The notes under the pieces were generated by a model, which was not told the DNA's origin, ran no database searches, and saw only the letters and a program-made list of their open reading frames with translations. Both the position numbers and the translations under genes were made by a program. From contig CP048716.1 in assembly GCA_022641835.1 (NCBI GenBank), positions 744,001 through 808,000 of the forward strand: a DNA stretch of 64,000 nucleotides, given 5' to 3'. The number at the start of each line of letters is the position of its first letter. The first letter of the stretch is position 1. The DNA comes from Petasospora fabianii (lineage: Eukaryota; Ascomycota; Saccharomycetes; Phaffomycetales; Wickerhamomycetaceae). Below, piece by piece: positions 1 through 9,959 of this stretch.

Positions 1-892
1 GAGAGAGAATGTCATGGGTATGACCGTAGTAACTTCTGTATGGAGTATCTTGGAAAACCGAAGCATAATCCATCTTGGTGAAAAGGTTATTGTCTTTACT
101 ATCATCAACACCAGTACCAATATCAATACCTTCATCGTTTAGTGTGGATCCATTAAGCTCGAGACGATCCAAGGGAGAGGATATGACTTTCCAGACCCTA
201 ATAACATTTCCCTTACCAGCACTTGCGAGATATTTACCATCGTGACTGAATTTCAAAGCCCAGATGGAACTTTTCTTGGATTCAGGATCTGAAACAGGAG
301 GTACAATTGAATCGAGTCTCGGTAAAGTCACAAAACTTCCGGTTGTGGAATTGGCTGCATCTTGAGGATTTTCCCAAGTGGAGTCATCTAATCGTACTCC
401 ATCGATTAACTGGTCGAGATCCCCATTGAGTGATGGATGAGCGTTTTGATCAAGTTCTTGGGCCAAGAAAAGACGTTTACAAATTGGTGCAGTCTTGTGT
501 GATTTCCTAAATGTCTTGATATGCTTGGGCTGACGCAGATATTTCTCAAAATCTTCATCGTCAAACATCCGATGGAGACGTTCTGTAAGGTCGGAATCAC
601 CATCGGGATGTCTCTTGCTTGAACCTTTTAAAAAATTGAACTTCAATGGTGCAACGACGGCATGATATGATGTCAGATCAATGGACTTGTCATCGTCCGA
701 GCTCTCTTCGTCCTCCACCACGTTTGAAGGTGCCAGGTCAGATGATATGGATTCTGCTCTGCCAGGCCTGGCGGTTGCGGAGTGGGAGGAGGAAGAGCCA
801 CGAGAGCCAAAGATGCCCATCAATGACAAAGACCGCCGTTTGTGCTTTTTAGAAGATGTGGAGTACGGTTCTGATGACACCGAATTGGCCAT
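1..892 (-). CDS. WD40-repeat protein, Dgr2/YMR102C-like, 5' part only
   Basis: An open frame runs from an ATG at 892 to the left edge of the window without a stop, giving about 297 N-terminal residues. The first 200 residues are Ser-rich and low in complexity, with a basic patch (KKHKRR) and an acidic run (EESSDDDK). WD40 sequence starts near residue 210 (KFSHDGKYLASAGKGNVIRV, then WKV), and the next repeat opens with YYGHTHDILS at the edge. A long disordered N terminus, a first repeat of this type and a VFxxxPYRxxxGHTHD stretch resemble the S. cerevisiae paralogues Dgr2 and YMR102C, whose molecular role is poorly known. The C-terminal half lies outside the window. Family assignment is from remembered similarity; another WD40 family is possible. 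Confidence 0.6.
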   Translation of the reverse strand, partial: MANSVSSEPYSTSSKKHKRRSLSLMGIFGSRGSSSSHSATARPGRAESISSDLAPSNVVEDEESSDDDKSIDLTSYHAVVAPLKFNFLKGSSKRHPDGDSDLTERLHRMFDDEDFEKYLRQPKHIKTFRKSHKTAPICKRLFLAQELDQNAHPSLNGDLDQLIDGVRLDDSTWENPQDAANSTTGSFVTLPRLDSIVPPVSDPESKKSSIWALKFSHDGKYLASAGKGNVIRVWKVISSPLDRLELNGSTLNDEGIDIGTGVDDSKDNNLFTKMDYASVFQDTPYRSYYGHTHDILS

Positions 893-1769
893 TGTGAGAG
901 TGATGTGGCGGCTATTAGGTCAAGTTTCTCAAGAGGATGGTGGCGGGATGCAGGCACAACGGGGGATAACAGGGCGGCTCTTCTTTGTAGCCGAGGTGGA
1001 TATAGGAAAAAAAAGAGCAACTGATGGCAAGAGGATGAAAGAAAGAGCCAAGAGCTTACTTTAGAGGTTAACCGCCGTGTGTAATTGGTATGTTTATGTG
1101 TGTTTGGGGAACCAAAGCCAGATCGGGATTAGATCTAAAGCAAGAGCAAAAAGAGAGAGAGCGGTGTTTGTATCGGCTTCCTTTAGTATTTAGACACGAA
1201 GCGCGCGCGGCGCGGATGTGGAGGCTACGATTTCGGATAGTCATCCGGGTAAAGGAGCCCACGGACCAAAGAAGGGGCCCCTTTTGGTATCATTTTGTAT
1301 GGTATCGATGGTGGAGATGATGATATGTCTCCAATTGACACATAATTTTATCTGTAAAGCGTAATGCTGGTGAAGAGAGAGCCAGAGATAGAGAGACAGA
1401 GAGTGTCTATGCACTGTCATCTATATCCATAAGAGAACCAAATAAGCACCAATCCGGTCTTCGCATGGGTGAAGAAAAAACCGCAACCCATCCAATTCAA
1501 ATTAAACTAAACCACAAAGCTTAAATGATATTCTCAATTGAACACTTGAAGAGGTCTAAGATAGAGTCATGACGTCAGTAGAAGCTCACTCTCTCGCTTC
1601 AAGGATAACGAGCACGAAAATTACTCTTTAAGGAATAACATTTTTTACCCGGCGTACGCGAAGACGCTGAGGCGAAAAAAAAAAGCGGTTCGGAGCTGAG
1701 CACGATCTTCAACAGGTACGTTAAAGTCCTATTAAAAGGTCCTTTTTATTACCCTATACAACATTAATA
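893..1769. promoter_or_regulatory. Divergent intergenic region, WD40 gene / TIF35
   Basis: This 877-base gap has no convincing gene. It holds GA-rich runs (about 1145-1165 and 1375-1405), a CG-alternating patch near 1201-1216 and a perfect CRE/ATF-type palindrome TGACGTCA at 1570-1577, about 200 bases upstream of the TIF35 ATG. Short frames on both strands have no recognisable protein character. Confidence 0.5.
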
Positions 1770-2767
1770 ATGGCTGATATTCAAGAGTGAGTATACTTGA
1801 TTTGATATGTCTTGTTGTTTGTCCGGTTTCGATGCGGCGTTTGCCATCTGGCGGGCCCTGCTTCCTTTACCATGATCAATCATGATCAATGACAACCGAC
1901 CCATCATGTCCCCTCATTAATAGAATTAGAGTACTAACATATCATCAAAGCCGTGTTGCTCAATGGGCAGACGCCGAGGTCGACCAGTCGGCTCCACAGA
2001 TCACAACCAACCCAGATGGTTCCAAGACAGTAATCACATACAGAATCAATGACGATGGTAAGAAAGTGAAAGTGACGCAGAAGATTAAAGAAGTTGTCGT
2101 TAGAGAAACTGTTAACAAATCCGTTGCCGCTAGAAAGAAATGGGCCAAGTTTGGTGCCGAGAAGAACGCTGCTCCAGGTCCAGATTTCAGAACAACACAG
2201 ATTGGTGATCCTGTCTTCCTTAGATTGGGTACCTCTTGGAAGGCTCTTGAGAAGGCTGAGGAGGACAAGGCTGAAGAGGACAAGGCCAAGTCTAATACAG
2301 CACAGCGCCTCAAATGTCGTGCCTGTGGTGGTGCGCACTACACATCCAAGTGTCCATTCAAGGACTCTCTCGGTGCTGTGGATTCTGCTTTGGAAGGTGA
2401 TGCTGCCGCTGCTGCTGCTCCACTTACAGATGCTACTCCAGCTGCTCCAGGACGTTTCGTTCCAAGACATTTGCGTGCTGGTGCCGGTCCTGAAGATAGA
2501 AGAGAGCGTGATGATTCTTCTACATTGAAGATTATGCAGTTGAACGAGATTGTGACAGAGGATATGATTAGAGATGAACTTCTTAGTGGATTTGGTTACA
2601 TTGTTAGATGTAACATCTTGAGAAACAGAGAGACAGGAAGATCTAGAGGTATGGCCTTTGTTCAATTTGCATCTGAAACTGCTGCTCAGAGTGCTATGGA
2701 TCACTTGAACGGAAGAGGTTACCACAACTTGATTTTGCACATTGAGTGGTCCAAGCCAAGAAAGTAA
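1770..2767 (+). CDS. TIF35: Translation initiation factor eIF3 subunit g (Tif35)
   Basis: Two exons (1770-1786 and 1951-2767) give a 277-residue protein, close to the 274 residues of S. cerevisiae Tif35. The 17-base first exon encodes MADIQ plus two bases of the next codon, and splicing continues the frame into DRVAQWADAEVDQ. A CCHC-like zinc knuckle (CRACGGAHYTSKCP) starts near residue 128, and a C-terminal RRM spans about residues 195-275 with an RNP1-like RGMAFVQF. eIF3g is a core subunit of the eIF3 complex in the cytoplasm and supports scanning and reinitiation. Without splicing, the frame begins at an unrelated upstream ATG (1889) inside the intron. The gene converges on RRP43. Confidence 0.93.
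1787..1950 (+). other. Spliceosomal intron in TIF35 (164 nt)
   Basis: Donor GTGAGT at 1787, branch point TACTAAC at 1932-1938 and acceptor AAG at 1950. Removal joins a 17-base exon in frame to the conserved body and restores a normal eIF3g N terminus. Confidence 0.9.
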
Positions 2768-3060
2768 ATTCCATGAGTTATGACACTACCCTTTACCTTC
2801 TCCATCATCCAGCACTTTCCGAAGCTTGTAAATCTCTGATATCCTAAACGAAAAGAGGTTGAGAGACACAAAGGTCGGACAAAAAAGAGACTTAGTTTTA
2901 TTTGCTCTTAATCTTTGTATATTAGTGGGTCCCAATGAGGCACGTTCCATCACACGTTAACTTCTCGATTGTAGCATAACTCCATTAAAGAGAAACGTAA
3001 ATTTGATCTAAGCGCAATCTACAGTGATATTAGTTGCTGTGGAAAGGATTAGTGTCAGGA

Positions 3061-4215
3061 CTATTTGTTTTGAAGTTGTTCTGATCTCTGTCTTGCCAAC
3101 TTTATAGCTTGCTTCAACTCCGACTTAGACACACCTCCGACAACAGTAAGGGACTTGAGTTCCTTACCTGATTGTCCAAGTGTTACGTCCACGGTTTTCT
3201 TTGCAGTGAGTTCTTCCTCTTCACCTTCAAGATCGGCCAAAAGGACACTACGTGTGTCAACGTCCATCTTTTCTTCAAAATCATCCACAGTGGCAGCAGC
3301 TTCCTGATCAATATCAATGATACCAAAATTTGAGGCAAACCCAATTGCATCTTCGTTCAACACTAACTTATCCTTCTTTACAGCATCACATGTGATTTGA
3401 TACTGTTCTCTAATAGAACCGAAATTACCACGGATCTTGATTGGGATCTTTATCCCAGCAGCGTTTTCATCAATGTATGCTCTTGGAAGATTTGTATTCT
3501 TGAGTGCTGCCACGACAGATGCCCATACTAAATCAAATAGGGGACCAGAGCGAGAAAACACCTTGATCTTAGCATAAAGAACATAACTCCATGCTCTTTT
3601 TGGACCAAGATCCAATGATGATTCATCATCATCAGTATTTTCTTGAGATCTGTAATAAATATGTTCAGATCCATCAGTGTCAATGCTTCGAAGGCCTACA
3701 TTAACCTTTAATGCATCCTTAGAGATCATACCTGAGTGCAAAATTGTTTCGTAAAGTTTCTGTGAAAGGATCATCTCTTCATCAGTTGGGGCACCAACTC
3801 TTCCCCTCTCGACTTCGACAACAGGGTAAACGCTTGTATAGGCATCCAATCTTGCCTGTTTACTTTCAATCTCAGACTCAACTTCCTTGGCAAAGACAGC
3901 ATTAACAGCAGCGGCATCTTCATTGATAACTTCAGCCGGAAGGTCCTCTTCAATGATTCCTCCTGAGATTGTGCACACTACCATCGTACCACCGGACCTA
4001 AGCACGGAAGACCCAAGAACGGATGAATCTCCACGGACAGAATCACCATTGTATCGTGAAAGACCTCCTGATGTTGTTGTGATATCTCTGAATTCGTTGA
4101 AAGTACGTAGATTTGGACGCACACCGATGGCGAGATGGCGCTGAAGAGAGAGCTCTGGAGATATGCGCGCGAGGACCTCTGGTGGGAATGTGAGTGGTTG
4201 GAACTCCTCTGTCAT
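3061..4215 (-). CDS. RRP43: Exosome core subunit Rrp43 (RNase PH-like ring)
   Basis: 384 residues, against 394 in S. cerevisiae. The N terminus has the near-invariant stretch LTFPPEVLARISPELSLQRH, followed by LRTFNEFRD, GGIIEED, SVYPVVEVERGRVGAPTDEE and WSYVLYAKIKVFSRSGPLFD, all matching Rrp43. The protein is one of six catalytically inactive RNase PH-fold subunits of the exosome ring that feeds RNA to Rrp44/Rrp6 in nucleus and cytoplasm. The ATG at 4215 (MTEEFQPL) is the only in-frame ATG before the conserved block; the open frame upstream begins with GTG and is probably untranslated. There is an acidic stretch near the C terminus (EGEEEELT), as in the relatives. Divergent from AMN1. Confidence 0.94.
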   Translation of the reverse strand: MTEEFQPLTFPPEVLARISPELSLQRHLAIGVRPNLRTFNEFRDITTTSGGLSRYNGDSVRGDSSVLGSSVLRSGGTMVVCTISGGIIEEDLPAEVINEDAAAVNAVFAKEVESEIESKQARLDAYTSVYPVVEVERGRVGAPTDEEMILSQKLYETILHSGMISKDALKVNVGLRSIDTDGSEHIYYRSQENTDDDESSLDLGPKRAWSYVLYAKIKVFSRSGPLFDLVWASVVAALKNTNLPRAYIDENAAGIKIPIKIRGNFGSIREQYQITCDAVKKDKLVLNEDAIGFASNFGIIDIDQEAAATVDDFEEKMDVDTRSVLLADLEGEEEELTAKKTVDVTLGQSGKELKSLTVVGGVSKSELKQAIKLARQRSEQLQNK

Positions 4216-5821
4216 AATGTTATCGTGTAGGTGAGAATCAAGAATGAATGCCAAAGGAAAGAAGAGGTTAGGACTGTAGTTTGTATACTCTGCTCTCTGA
4301 TGAGCTTCAGAGAGCTTTTGGAAAATTCGCGGATTTGGTGTTGTTGACACGCACTAAAATGACAGCATCTCTGCCATTACTTCACGGGTCAATAGCTCTA
4401 TCTGCCATTAATGTACGGGTCAAGAGCACATAAACGATTTTAGTCTTTTCTCTGTCTCTCCTTTGTCTCTTTGTCTTAATGTTGTTGGTGGCTGGGCCCT
4501 GCGGGCGATAAAGACAGGACGGGTATCGTCTGTGCGTGTTGCTATAAACACATACATAACGTTCTGTCTGAGAGTAAAAATGGTATATATACAAAGGAAA
4601 CAATTGGTTCTTTCCGCTTAGGGCCCTTTTTGACCAGGGTCGTTTAGATGCTGTTGATGGGCTCTCTCTATAGCCCGATCGGAACGAAAACGACGACCTA
4701 CACTACTTTGATGTATCTCTTCATTCCCTAATGTTAGCTGTAGATATGAAACTGTGGGTCGACACGTAATCTATCGAAATCTGGAAGGCCCCCTGTGCCC
4801 TGTGCCCTGTGCCTTATGACCTGCCCCCGCCCCTCTCGCTTTACGAGACTTTAGCGAAGGTGCTTAAAGCCTGCCACGCCAGGTGTTTACGATCACCACG
4901 ACAACTACGGCTATGTAATTACCAAATTGGGTCGTGCGAGTGAACAATAGACAGATGGAAGTTTCCACTAAATTGCGTCTAATCGTTTTGTAAGAGAAAC
5001 ACTAGTAGATCTTATGGCCTAGTCAGAAGGGAACATGGCTGGTTGTGTCAAAATGGCGCGATGCCTTATATGGATGTCTCTCTCTCTATCTCTCTCTTTG
5101 TCTCTATCTCTCTTTAGTTTCTAATACTTTTAGACGATACTACTAAAATTGATATTCAGCTAAAGCCAAAACAGCTAAACCAACAACAATTCCCCCTGAA
5201 ACAGCAGTAAAGAGGTGAAACCAGCAAGGGACAGACCCGCGTGTGGCGCGTACCGCGTCCCCGCCAGCCCCGGACAGGATATAGAGCCAGCCTCCCCATA
5301 CTTCCAACGGCCTTAACACAGGCACACCTACTTCATATGCAGGAAAAATGGCAGGCTACTCCCAAACAGAAGATGTCAGCCACTTCTAACACCCACCATC
5401 AGCCAGCTTACGCAAATCTGAGACGTGCAGTTCTCGGTTGTTATAAAACCACTGAACCCCCATTCCTCCACATTCAAGGAGGTGTTTAATGTCAATACGT
5501 CTCTTTCTCCAGGTCGAGGTCCCGTCTATCCCACTGCTTCATCACTCCTTTAGGAAGCACCACGTTGAGAGGAGCACACCTTCCGTCACATCACCAACCT
5601 TCTCTCCTCCTATCCTTACCGACACCACCTTTACTTTCCCTCACCATACACAGCTCCAATCATTTACAAGCTACTGTCCATTTGACCAATTGCTCTCTCT
5701 CTTGTCACCATTAACTTGCGTTGACGTCCACTCATTTCCAAAGATTTAATCCGTCACTCCTTTAATACCCTATCTATACTTAAATTCCACTCCCTTTCTC
5801 TCTTCAGTTACAATATACAGC
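4216..5821. promoter_or_regulatory. Long divergent intergenic region, RRP43 / AMN1 (1.6 kb)
   Basis: The longest gene-free gap in the window. It contains three tandem copies of CCCTGTG (4791-4811), a CT-rich tract (about 5076-5115) and a TATA-like TTATAAAA near 5440. On the minus strand near 5143-5325 an ATG-less frame ends in a hydrophobic stretch (GGIVVGLAVLALAEYQF) that could be a final exon, but no start, donor or branch point could be matched to it. AMN1 is tightly regulated in S. cerevisiae, and a long upstream region fits that. Confidence 0.45.
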
Positions 5822-7483
5822 ATGCAGAGACTTACATCCACCAAGAGATCTGGAGAAGACTTCCACTCTTCAAGACCGACCAAGAGAAATTCAGTTTCCC
5901 CAAAGTCCTCAATCATCTTTACTCCACCACAGACCCCTAGGAAGAACCAATCTCGGTCATCTCTCACACAGAGAAGTAAGCTTCTGACCACTTTCAAGAA
6001 TGCATTCACCTCTTCATCTCCATCAAGAACGCTACAATCTCCAGTCTCCGATGACGAGTCTGCTCCTTCATCACCAGATATCAGCTCTGTATCTTCCAAC
6101 AATCAGTTCGTTAGCTCACCTGTCTCCCTTTACACACCGGAAGACCACCGTGTTAATCAGAAGCTGTCCTCCTTAAACATCAATGAAAAGGTTTGCAGAA
6201 CTTTAAACTTTGAAGATGATGTCAATGATCGGCTTAAAAACCTCCACCTCACACATTCCACCACCATCATTGACAATTCACATGCTATCTTTCACATTCC
6301 TGAAATCCTCAATAAGATCATCTCATATGTGGATGAGTTCACCTCGGTTCCATGCGAAGAATCTCCAGTGAGAAGACGCCCTTTGTCATATCAGCACGCC
6401 TTGCTCATCTACAAGGATGAACAACGTGCCCACCAAGTTTGGAGCGAAGCTATGCAAAAGACAATGGATGAGAATGGGAATCCAGTGACAAATTTTCAAA
6501 ACAATGTCAATTCACTTTACAGCTGTATGGTGGTCAACAAGCTATGGTATCGTGTTACTCTCGAAGTTGCATCAACTAAATTGTTCTTCTCCGATGAGAC
6601 TAAATGGCAAAATTTTGTCACCAAGACATCTCAAAGACGTCATCTTACTCGTTCTAAATCAAACACAAGACTATTTGTCATGCACAAACTCACAAAGGCA
6701 CATCAATTGGATGTTGATTTGGTCTCTCCAACAATCTCTGGAAACCTAGAATGGATTGAGATGTATATATGTCCCAAAATCCTACCAACTCCACAAATGC
6801 TTAGTGGATCTCTATTAAAGAAACTTGTCATGCCAGGGTCTAAAGTTGTCGATGATGGCTTCCTTAGACTCGTTGCAAAGACCTGTCCAAATTTGGAACA
6901 TCTTGACCTTCGTGCCTGTGGTCTTGTCTCCGACGCTGGTATCACTCATCTTGCCTCCCGTTGCAAATCCCTCGTATCATTGAACTTGGGACGCCACACT
7001 CATACTTCAAGAATCACAGATCTTACTTTGCATGCCATCTCTATCTATACCCATATAGAGACACTTGGAGTTGCCGGTTGTGCCATCACAGATCGTGGTC
7101 TATGGGAACTTGCCCTTCGCTCTAGTGATTCTATCCAGCGTTTATCCCTCAACAACTGCTCAGAACTTACCGACAGTTCCCTTCCAAGGATTTTGGAGAT
7201 GGGGTACCTGCCAAACTTGACTGTACTCGAGATTAGACACCTGTTGAACTTGACAAATGTTGCCCCACTTGTGTCCTTCAAGAGAAAGAAAGAACAAATG
7301 GGTGAACCCGTCTTGATCGAAGGCTGTGAAGTGCTGGAATATCGCATGAGATCCGAAGAATGGCGTCAAGACATGTCACAATCTGCTAGAATGCTGAATG
7401 AAATCCAAAATTGGTGTAATGAGGTGAATGATGGTGATGCTGTGCTTAGTAGGAAAACCCTCTCGAGAGCAGTTTCAGTGTAA
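5822..7483 (+). CDS. AMN1: Leucine-rich-repeat cell-cycle protein Amn1
   Basis: 553 residues, against 549 in S. cerevisiae Amn1. The N-terminal third is Ser/Pro-rich and basic (FTPPQTPRK, SSSPSRT), a likely disordered, phosphorylated region. The middle has an F-box-like helical segment (IFHIPEILNKIISYVDEF). The C-terminal half is an AMN1-type LRR array: LEHLDLRACGLVSDAGITHL, SLNLGRHTHTSRITDLTL, ETLGVAGCAITDRGLWELAL and QRLSLNNCSELTDSSLP. In S. cerevisiae Amn1 antagonises the mitotic exit network by displacing Cdc15 from Tem1 and promotes Ace2 turnover, which controls mother-daughter separation. The same roles here are inferred from family. The gene lies between a long promoter and RPN9. Confidence 0.85.
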   Translation: MQRLTSTKRSGEDFHSSRPTKRNSVSPKSSIIFTPPQTPRKNQSRSSLTQRSKLLTTFKNAFTSSSPSRTLQSPVSDDESAPSSPDISSVSSNNQFVSSPVSLYTPEDHRVNQKLSSLNINEKVCRTLNFEDDVNDRLKNLHLTHSTTIIDNSHAIFHIPEILNKIISYVDEFTSVPCEESPVRRRPLSYQHALLIYKDEQRAHQVWSEAMQKTMDENGNPVTNFQNNVNSLYSCMVVNKLWYRVTLEVASTKLFFSDETKWQNFVTKTSQRRHLTRSKSNTRLFVMHKLTKAHQLDVDLVSPTISGNLEWIEMYICPKILPTPQMLSGSLLKKLVMPGSKVVDDGFLRLVAKTCPNLEHLDLRACGLVSDAGITHLASRCKSLVSLNLGRHTHTSRITDLTLHAISIYTHIETLGVAGCAITDRGLWELALRSSDSIQRLSLNNCSELTDSSLPRILEMGYLPNLTVLEIRHLLNLTNVAPLVSFKRKKEQMGEPVLIEGCEVLEYRMRSEEWRQDMSQSARMLNEIQNWCNEVNDGDAVLSRKTLSRAVSV

Positions 7484-7801
7484 CTTTGCTCCCATCTAAA
7501 TTAATGTGCTGTATATTCTTGCGACTGACGAATCTAATAATGACTAATATGACTATTATGTAGTTCTTTGCAACCAAATAATGAGACAGAGAGATACAGG
7601 GAGATACAGAGAGACAGAGATACCCCGCGATGACAAAGAGATTTCCGAGGGGCTCCTCCCTCGGAACTCCCCCCAATCGCGCCCGGCCGCGATCTCTCTT
7701 TGAGCTCTCAATGAACCAACGCCACCAAAACACTTGTCGACAGATTAAACACCACTGGACGTGACTCTTACGACCAACTCAAATCATATCATACATACAC
7801 A
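7484..7801. promoter_or_regulatory. AMN1 3' region and RPN9 promoter
   Basis: 318 bases. A purine-rich run (GAGACAGAGAGATACAGGGA and similar) lies near 7582-7622. The six-base core GGTGGC sits on the minus strand at 7721-7726, 76 bases before the RPN9 ATG. It matches the core, but not the full GGTGGCAAA, of the Rpn4 site found upstream of proteasome genes. Confidence 0.4.
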
Positions 7802-8947
7802 ATGGACGTTGACGTTCCTGGAATTCTTACCACGCTTCGCACGGAGGCCAATCCACAGCTCGAGTCGCTATTTCTCGCTTTCGAAGACTTGTATGACCGC
7901 AAGCTGTGGCATCAACTCACCAAGACTCTGGAGGTGTTCTACAAGACACCAAGCTCCACAGGTGTGCGCATGAGACTCTACAAGAACTTCATCACACTGT
8001 TTAAGTATAAGATCAACCAGTTGAAGCATGTTGAGTTCCTCCTGGCCTCGTTGGTGGAGGTTAAGGAGGCGTCTGAGTGTAAGGGATATCTCTTGGAGTT
8101 GAAGGAGGAGCTGAAGAAGCAGGACAAGATCGATAAGGAGCAGGCATTGTTGTTCCTCGACATTGAGATTGCAAGATGTAAGCTTCACCTTAAGCAAGAG
8201 GTGGAAGCTAGAGATGACTTGGACAAGATTGACAAGAGCTTTGCACAGATTGATGCTGTTGATCTCAAGTTGAACCAGTCCTACTTCTCCACAAATTCCG
8301 AATACTACAAAGTGAAATCCGACTATAACAACTTCTACTATCAGAGTCTCCTATATTTGTCCACAGTTCAACTCGATGATCTTCAATTAATTGATCAACA
8401 GAGGCTAGCTTATGACCTCAGTATCAGTGCTCTCCTCGCTGACAAGATTTACAACTTTGGAGAGTTGCTTACCCATCCTATCTTGCAGACACTTAAAGGT
8501 GGTGAATACCAGTGGATAATTGATCTCTTAAACTCGCTGAACTCTGGTGACATTGATGCATTTTCGAAGAACTTGCATCATTTGGAGAAGAACACATTGC
8601 TCAAGACTTCTGAGTCATTCCTTAAGCAAAAGATTTGTCTTATGACATTGGTTGAACTCGTCTTTGCCAAGTCTATCAGAGTCATTTCATTCAAGGATGT
8701 GTCTGTGGCTACACTTCTCAGCATTGGTGAAGTTGAGCACTTGGTGATGAGAGCATTGAGTCTGGGATTGTTGAAGGGCTCCATTGATCAAATCTCGCAA
8801 ACTATCAGCATCAATTGGGTGCAGCCAAGAATCATTAACCAGACACAGATTGCCAACATGAAGCAGAAACTTGTCGCATGGGATGCTAATGTGTCTAAGT
8901 TGGGTACTTTTATGGAGCAGAATGGTAAGGAGATTTGGATCGAGTAA
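7802..8947 (+). CDS. RPN9: 26S proteasome lid subunit Rpn9
   Basis: 381 residues, against 393 in S. cerevisiae. Matching blocks include ILTTLRTEANP near the N terminus, LWHQL, RLRLY-like RMRLYKNF, IEIARCKL, NSYFSTNS-type sequence, LLYLSTVQL, RLAYDLSISALLADKIYNFG and, at the C terminus, VEHLVMRALSLGLLKGSIDQ and INWVQPRII of the PCI domain. Rpn9 is a PCI subunit of the 19S regulatory lid and helps lid assembly and Rpn10 retention. CTG at 7904-7906 encodes a leucine conserved in S. cerevisiae (KLW), which is useful evidence for the standard nuclear code. Confidence 0.96.
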   Translation: MDVDVPGILTTLRTEANPQLESLFLAFEDLYDRKLWHQLTKTLEVFYKTPSSTGVRMRLYKNFITLFKYKINQLKHVEFLLASLVEVKEASECKGYLLELKEELKKQDKIDKEQALLFLDIEIARCKLHLKQEVEARDDLDKIDKSFAQIDAVDLKLNQSYFSTNSEYYKVKSDYNNFYYQSLLYLSTVQLDDLQLIDQQRLAYDLSISALLADKIYNFGELLTHPILQTLKGGEYQWIIDLLNSLNSGDIDAFSKNLHHLEKNTLLKTSESFLKQKICLMTLVELVFAKSIRVISFKDVSVATLLSIGEVEHLVMRALSLGLLKGSIDQISQTISINWVQPRIINQTQIANMKQKLVAWDANVSKLGTFMEQNGKEIWIE

Positions 8948-9019
8948 GATATTCTTGCCCATACAAAGAAAAAAGTTGATCATATATATACATTCAATAT
9001 AGATTGTGATCTTCGAAAA

Positions 9020-9739
9020 TTAACGAGGTTGAAAGTATGTGGTGTTGAGATAATCTGCGAGTTTTGTATTGGTGTAGACATCATTGTGTTTCCCTAAGTT
9101 TGCGACTTTGAGCTGATATGGGATATTTAGATCCTGTAGTTGTTTCACAAGCCAATTTGTCTGACTCATACTTAAAAGCTCATCCTCGTAACTCTGAACT
9201 ATGTGCACCTCAACATCTTTCAACTTGTCCAGAGGGATCTCAACACTGGTGTAGTCATCATGAGCCTCATCAACGAAGGACCGATAGTCTGGGTACTCCT
9301 TGAGTAATTCCGGCAAGTCATAGATTCCATCAAGCAAATACACCTTCTCCACGGTGATGTTAGGAGGAAGGGCATTGATAGCCTGTAGACACAGCGTAGC
9401 ACCTACACTGTGTCCAATCAAAGAAATCGTCGTGCTTGCCAGATGCTTAGTGACTAGCTCAGAAGCGGCTAGAACATCTTCTAAAAAGGCAGGATGCTTG
9501 ACCTCTGGACTCAATCTGTAGTCAATGGAGCAGAAGGGTATAGTCTTGTTTAAGAATTCGGCGATCTTGTCTACATCTCTGTCAGTATTGGTCGGGTCTT
9601 TCCATGCTCCACCGTGGATGAAGATCAGTGGTGGAAGATTAAGAGAGTCGACGAAGGCCGGGATGCGGTCGTAGAAGGAGACAACTTGACGTGGATGTTC
9701 ACCATACGAAACCTGGCGATAGAATTGATTATCTTCCAT
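9020..9739 (-). CDS. BNA7: Kynurenine formamidase (arylformamidase) Bna7
   Basis: 239 residues of an alpha/beta-hydrolase, slightly shorter than S. cerevisiae Bna7 (261). The oxyanion motif HGGAW is near residue 41 and the nucleophile elbow GHSVGA near residue 109. A C-terminal GKHNDVY supplies the candidate catalytic His, and an LLDGIYDL stretch follows the elbow. The enzyme hydrolyses N-formylkynurenine to kynurenine in the cytosolic de novo NAD route from tryptophan. It converges on RPN9 and its ATG faces the kinesin gene across 220 bases. Confidence 0.85.
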   Translation of the reverse strand: MEDNQFYRQVSYGEHPRQVVSFYDRIPAFVDSLNLPPLIFIHGGAWKDPTNTDRDVDKIAEFLNKTIPFCSIDYRLSPEVKHPAFLEDVLAASELVTKHLASTTISLIGHSVGATLCLQAINALPPNITVEKVYLLDGIYDLPELLKEYPDYRSFVDEAHDDYTSVEIPLDKLKDVEVHIVQSYEDELLSMSQTNWLVKQLQDLNIPYQLKVANLGKHNDVYTNTKLADYLNTTYFQPR

Positions 9740-9959
9740 AATTAGTGAACTCAGTAAACTCAGAGTGTGGGCAGCCCTGGCTTATCATAAGGCCATGGGG
9801 AAGAGAAGGCTGATAAGTTCAAGCTCAGCGGATCGCGATTTCGCGGAGGAGAAGCTCAAAAGGTAAACAAAGAGATACATTTTCGTAAACAAACATGTAA
9901 CCGCCAAAGGAGTTGAGACTTCAGATCATAAGGACTGTTGAAATATATTCATCACTGAA

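Noticed and set aside
1934-2740. 268-codon open frame antisense to TIF35
   Set aside because: It mirrors the TIF35 body on the other strand, has no domain and is explained by the codon bias of the real gene.
4216-4350. 45-residue N-terminal extension of RRP43
   Set aside because: The open frame upstream has no ATG (it begins with GTG), and the family starts just before LTFPPEV.
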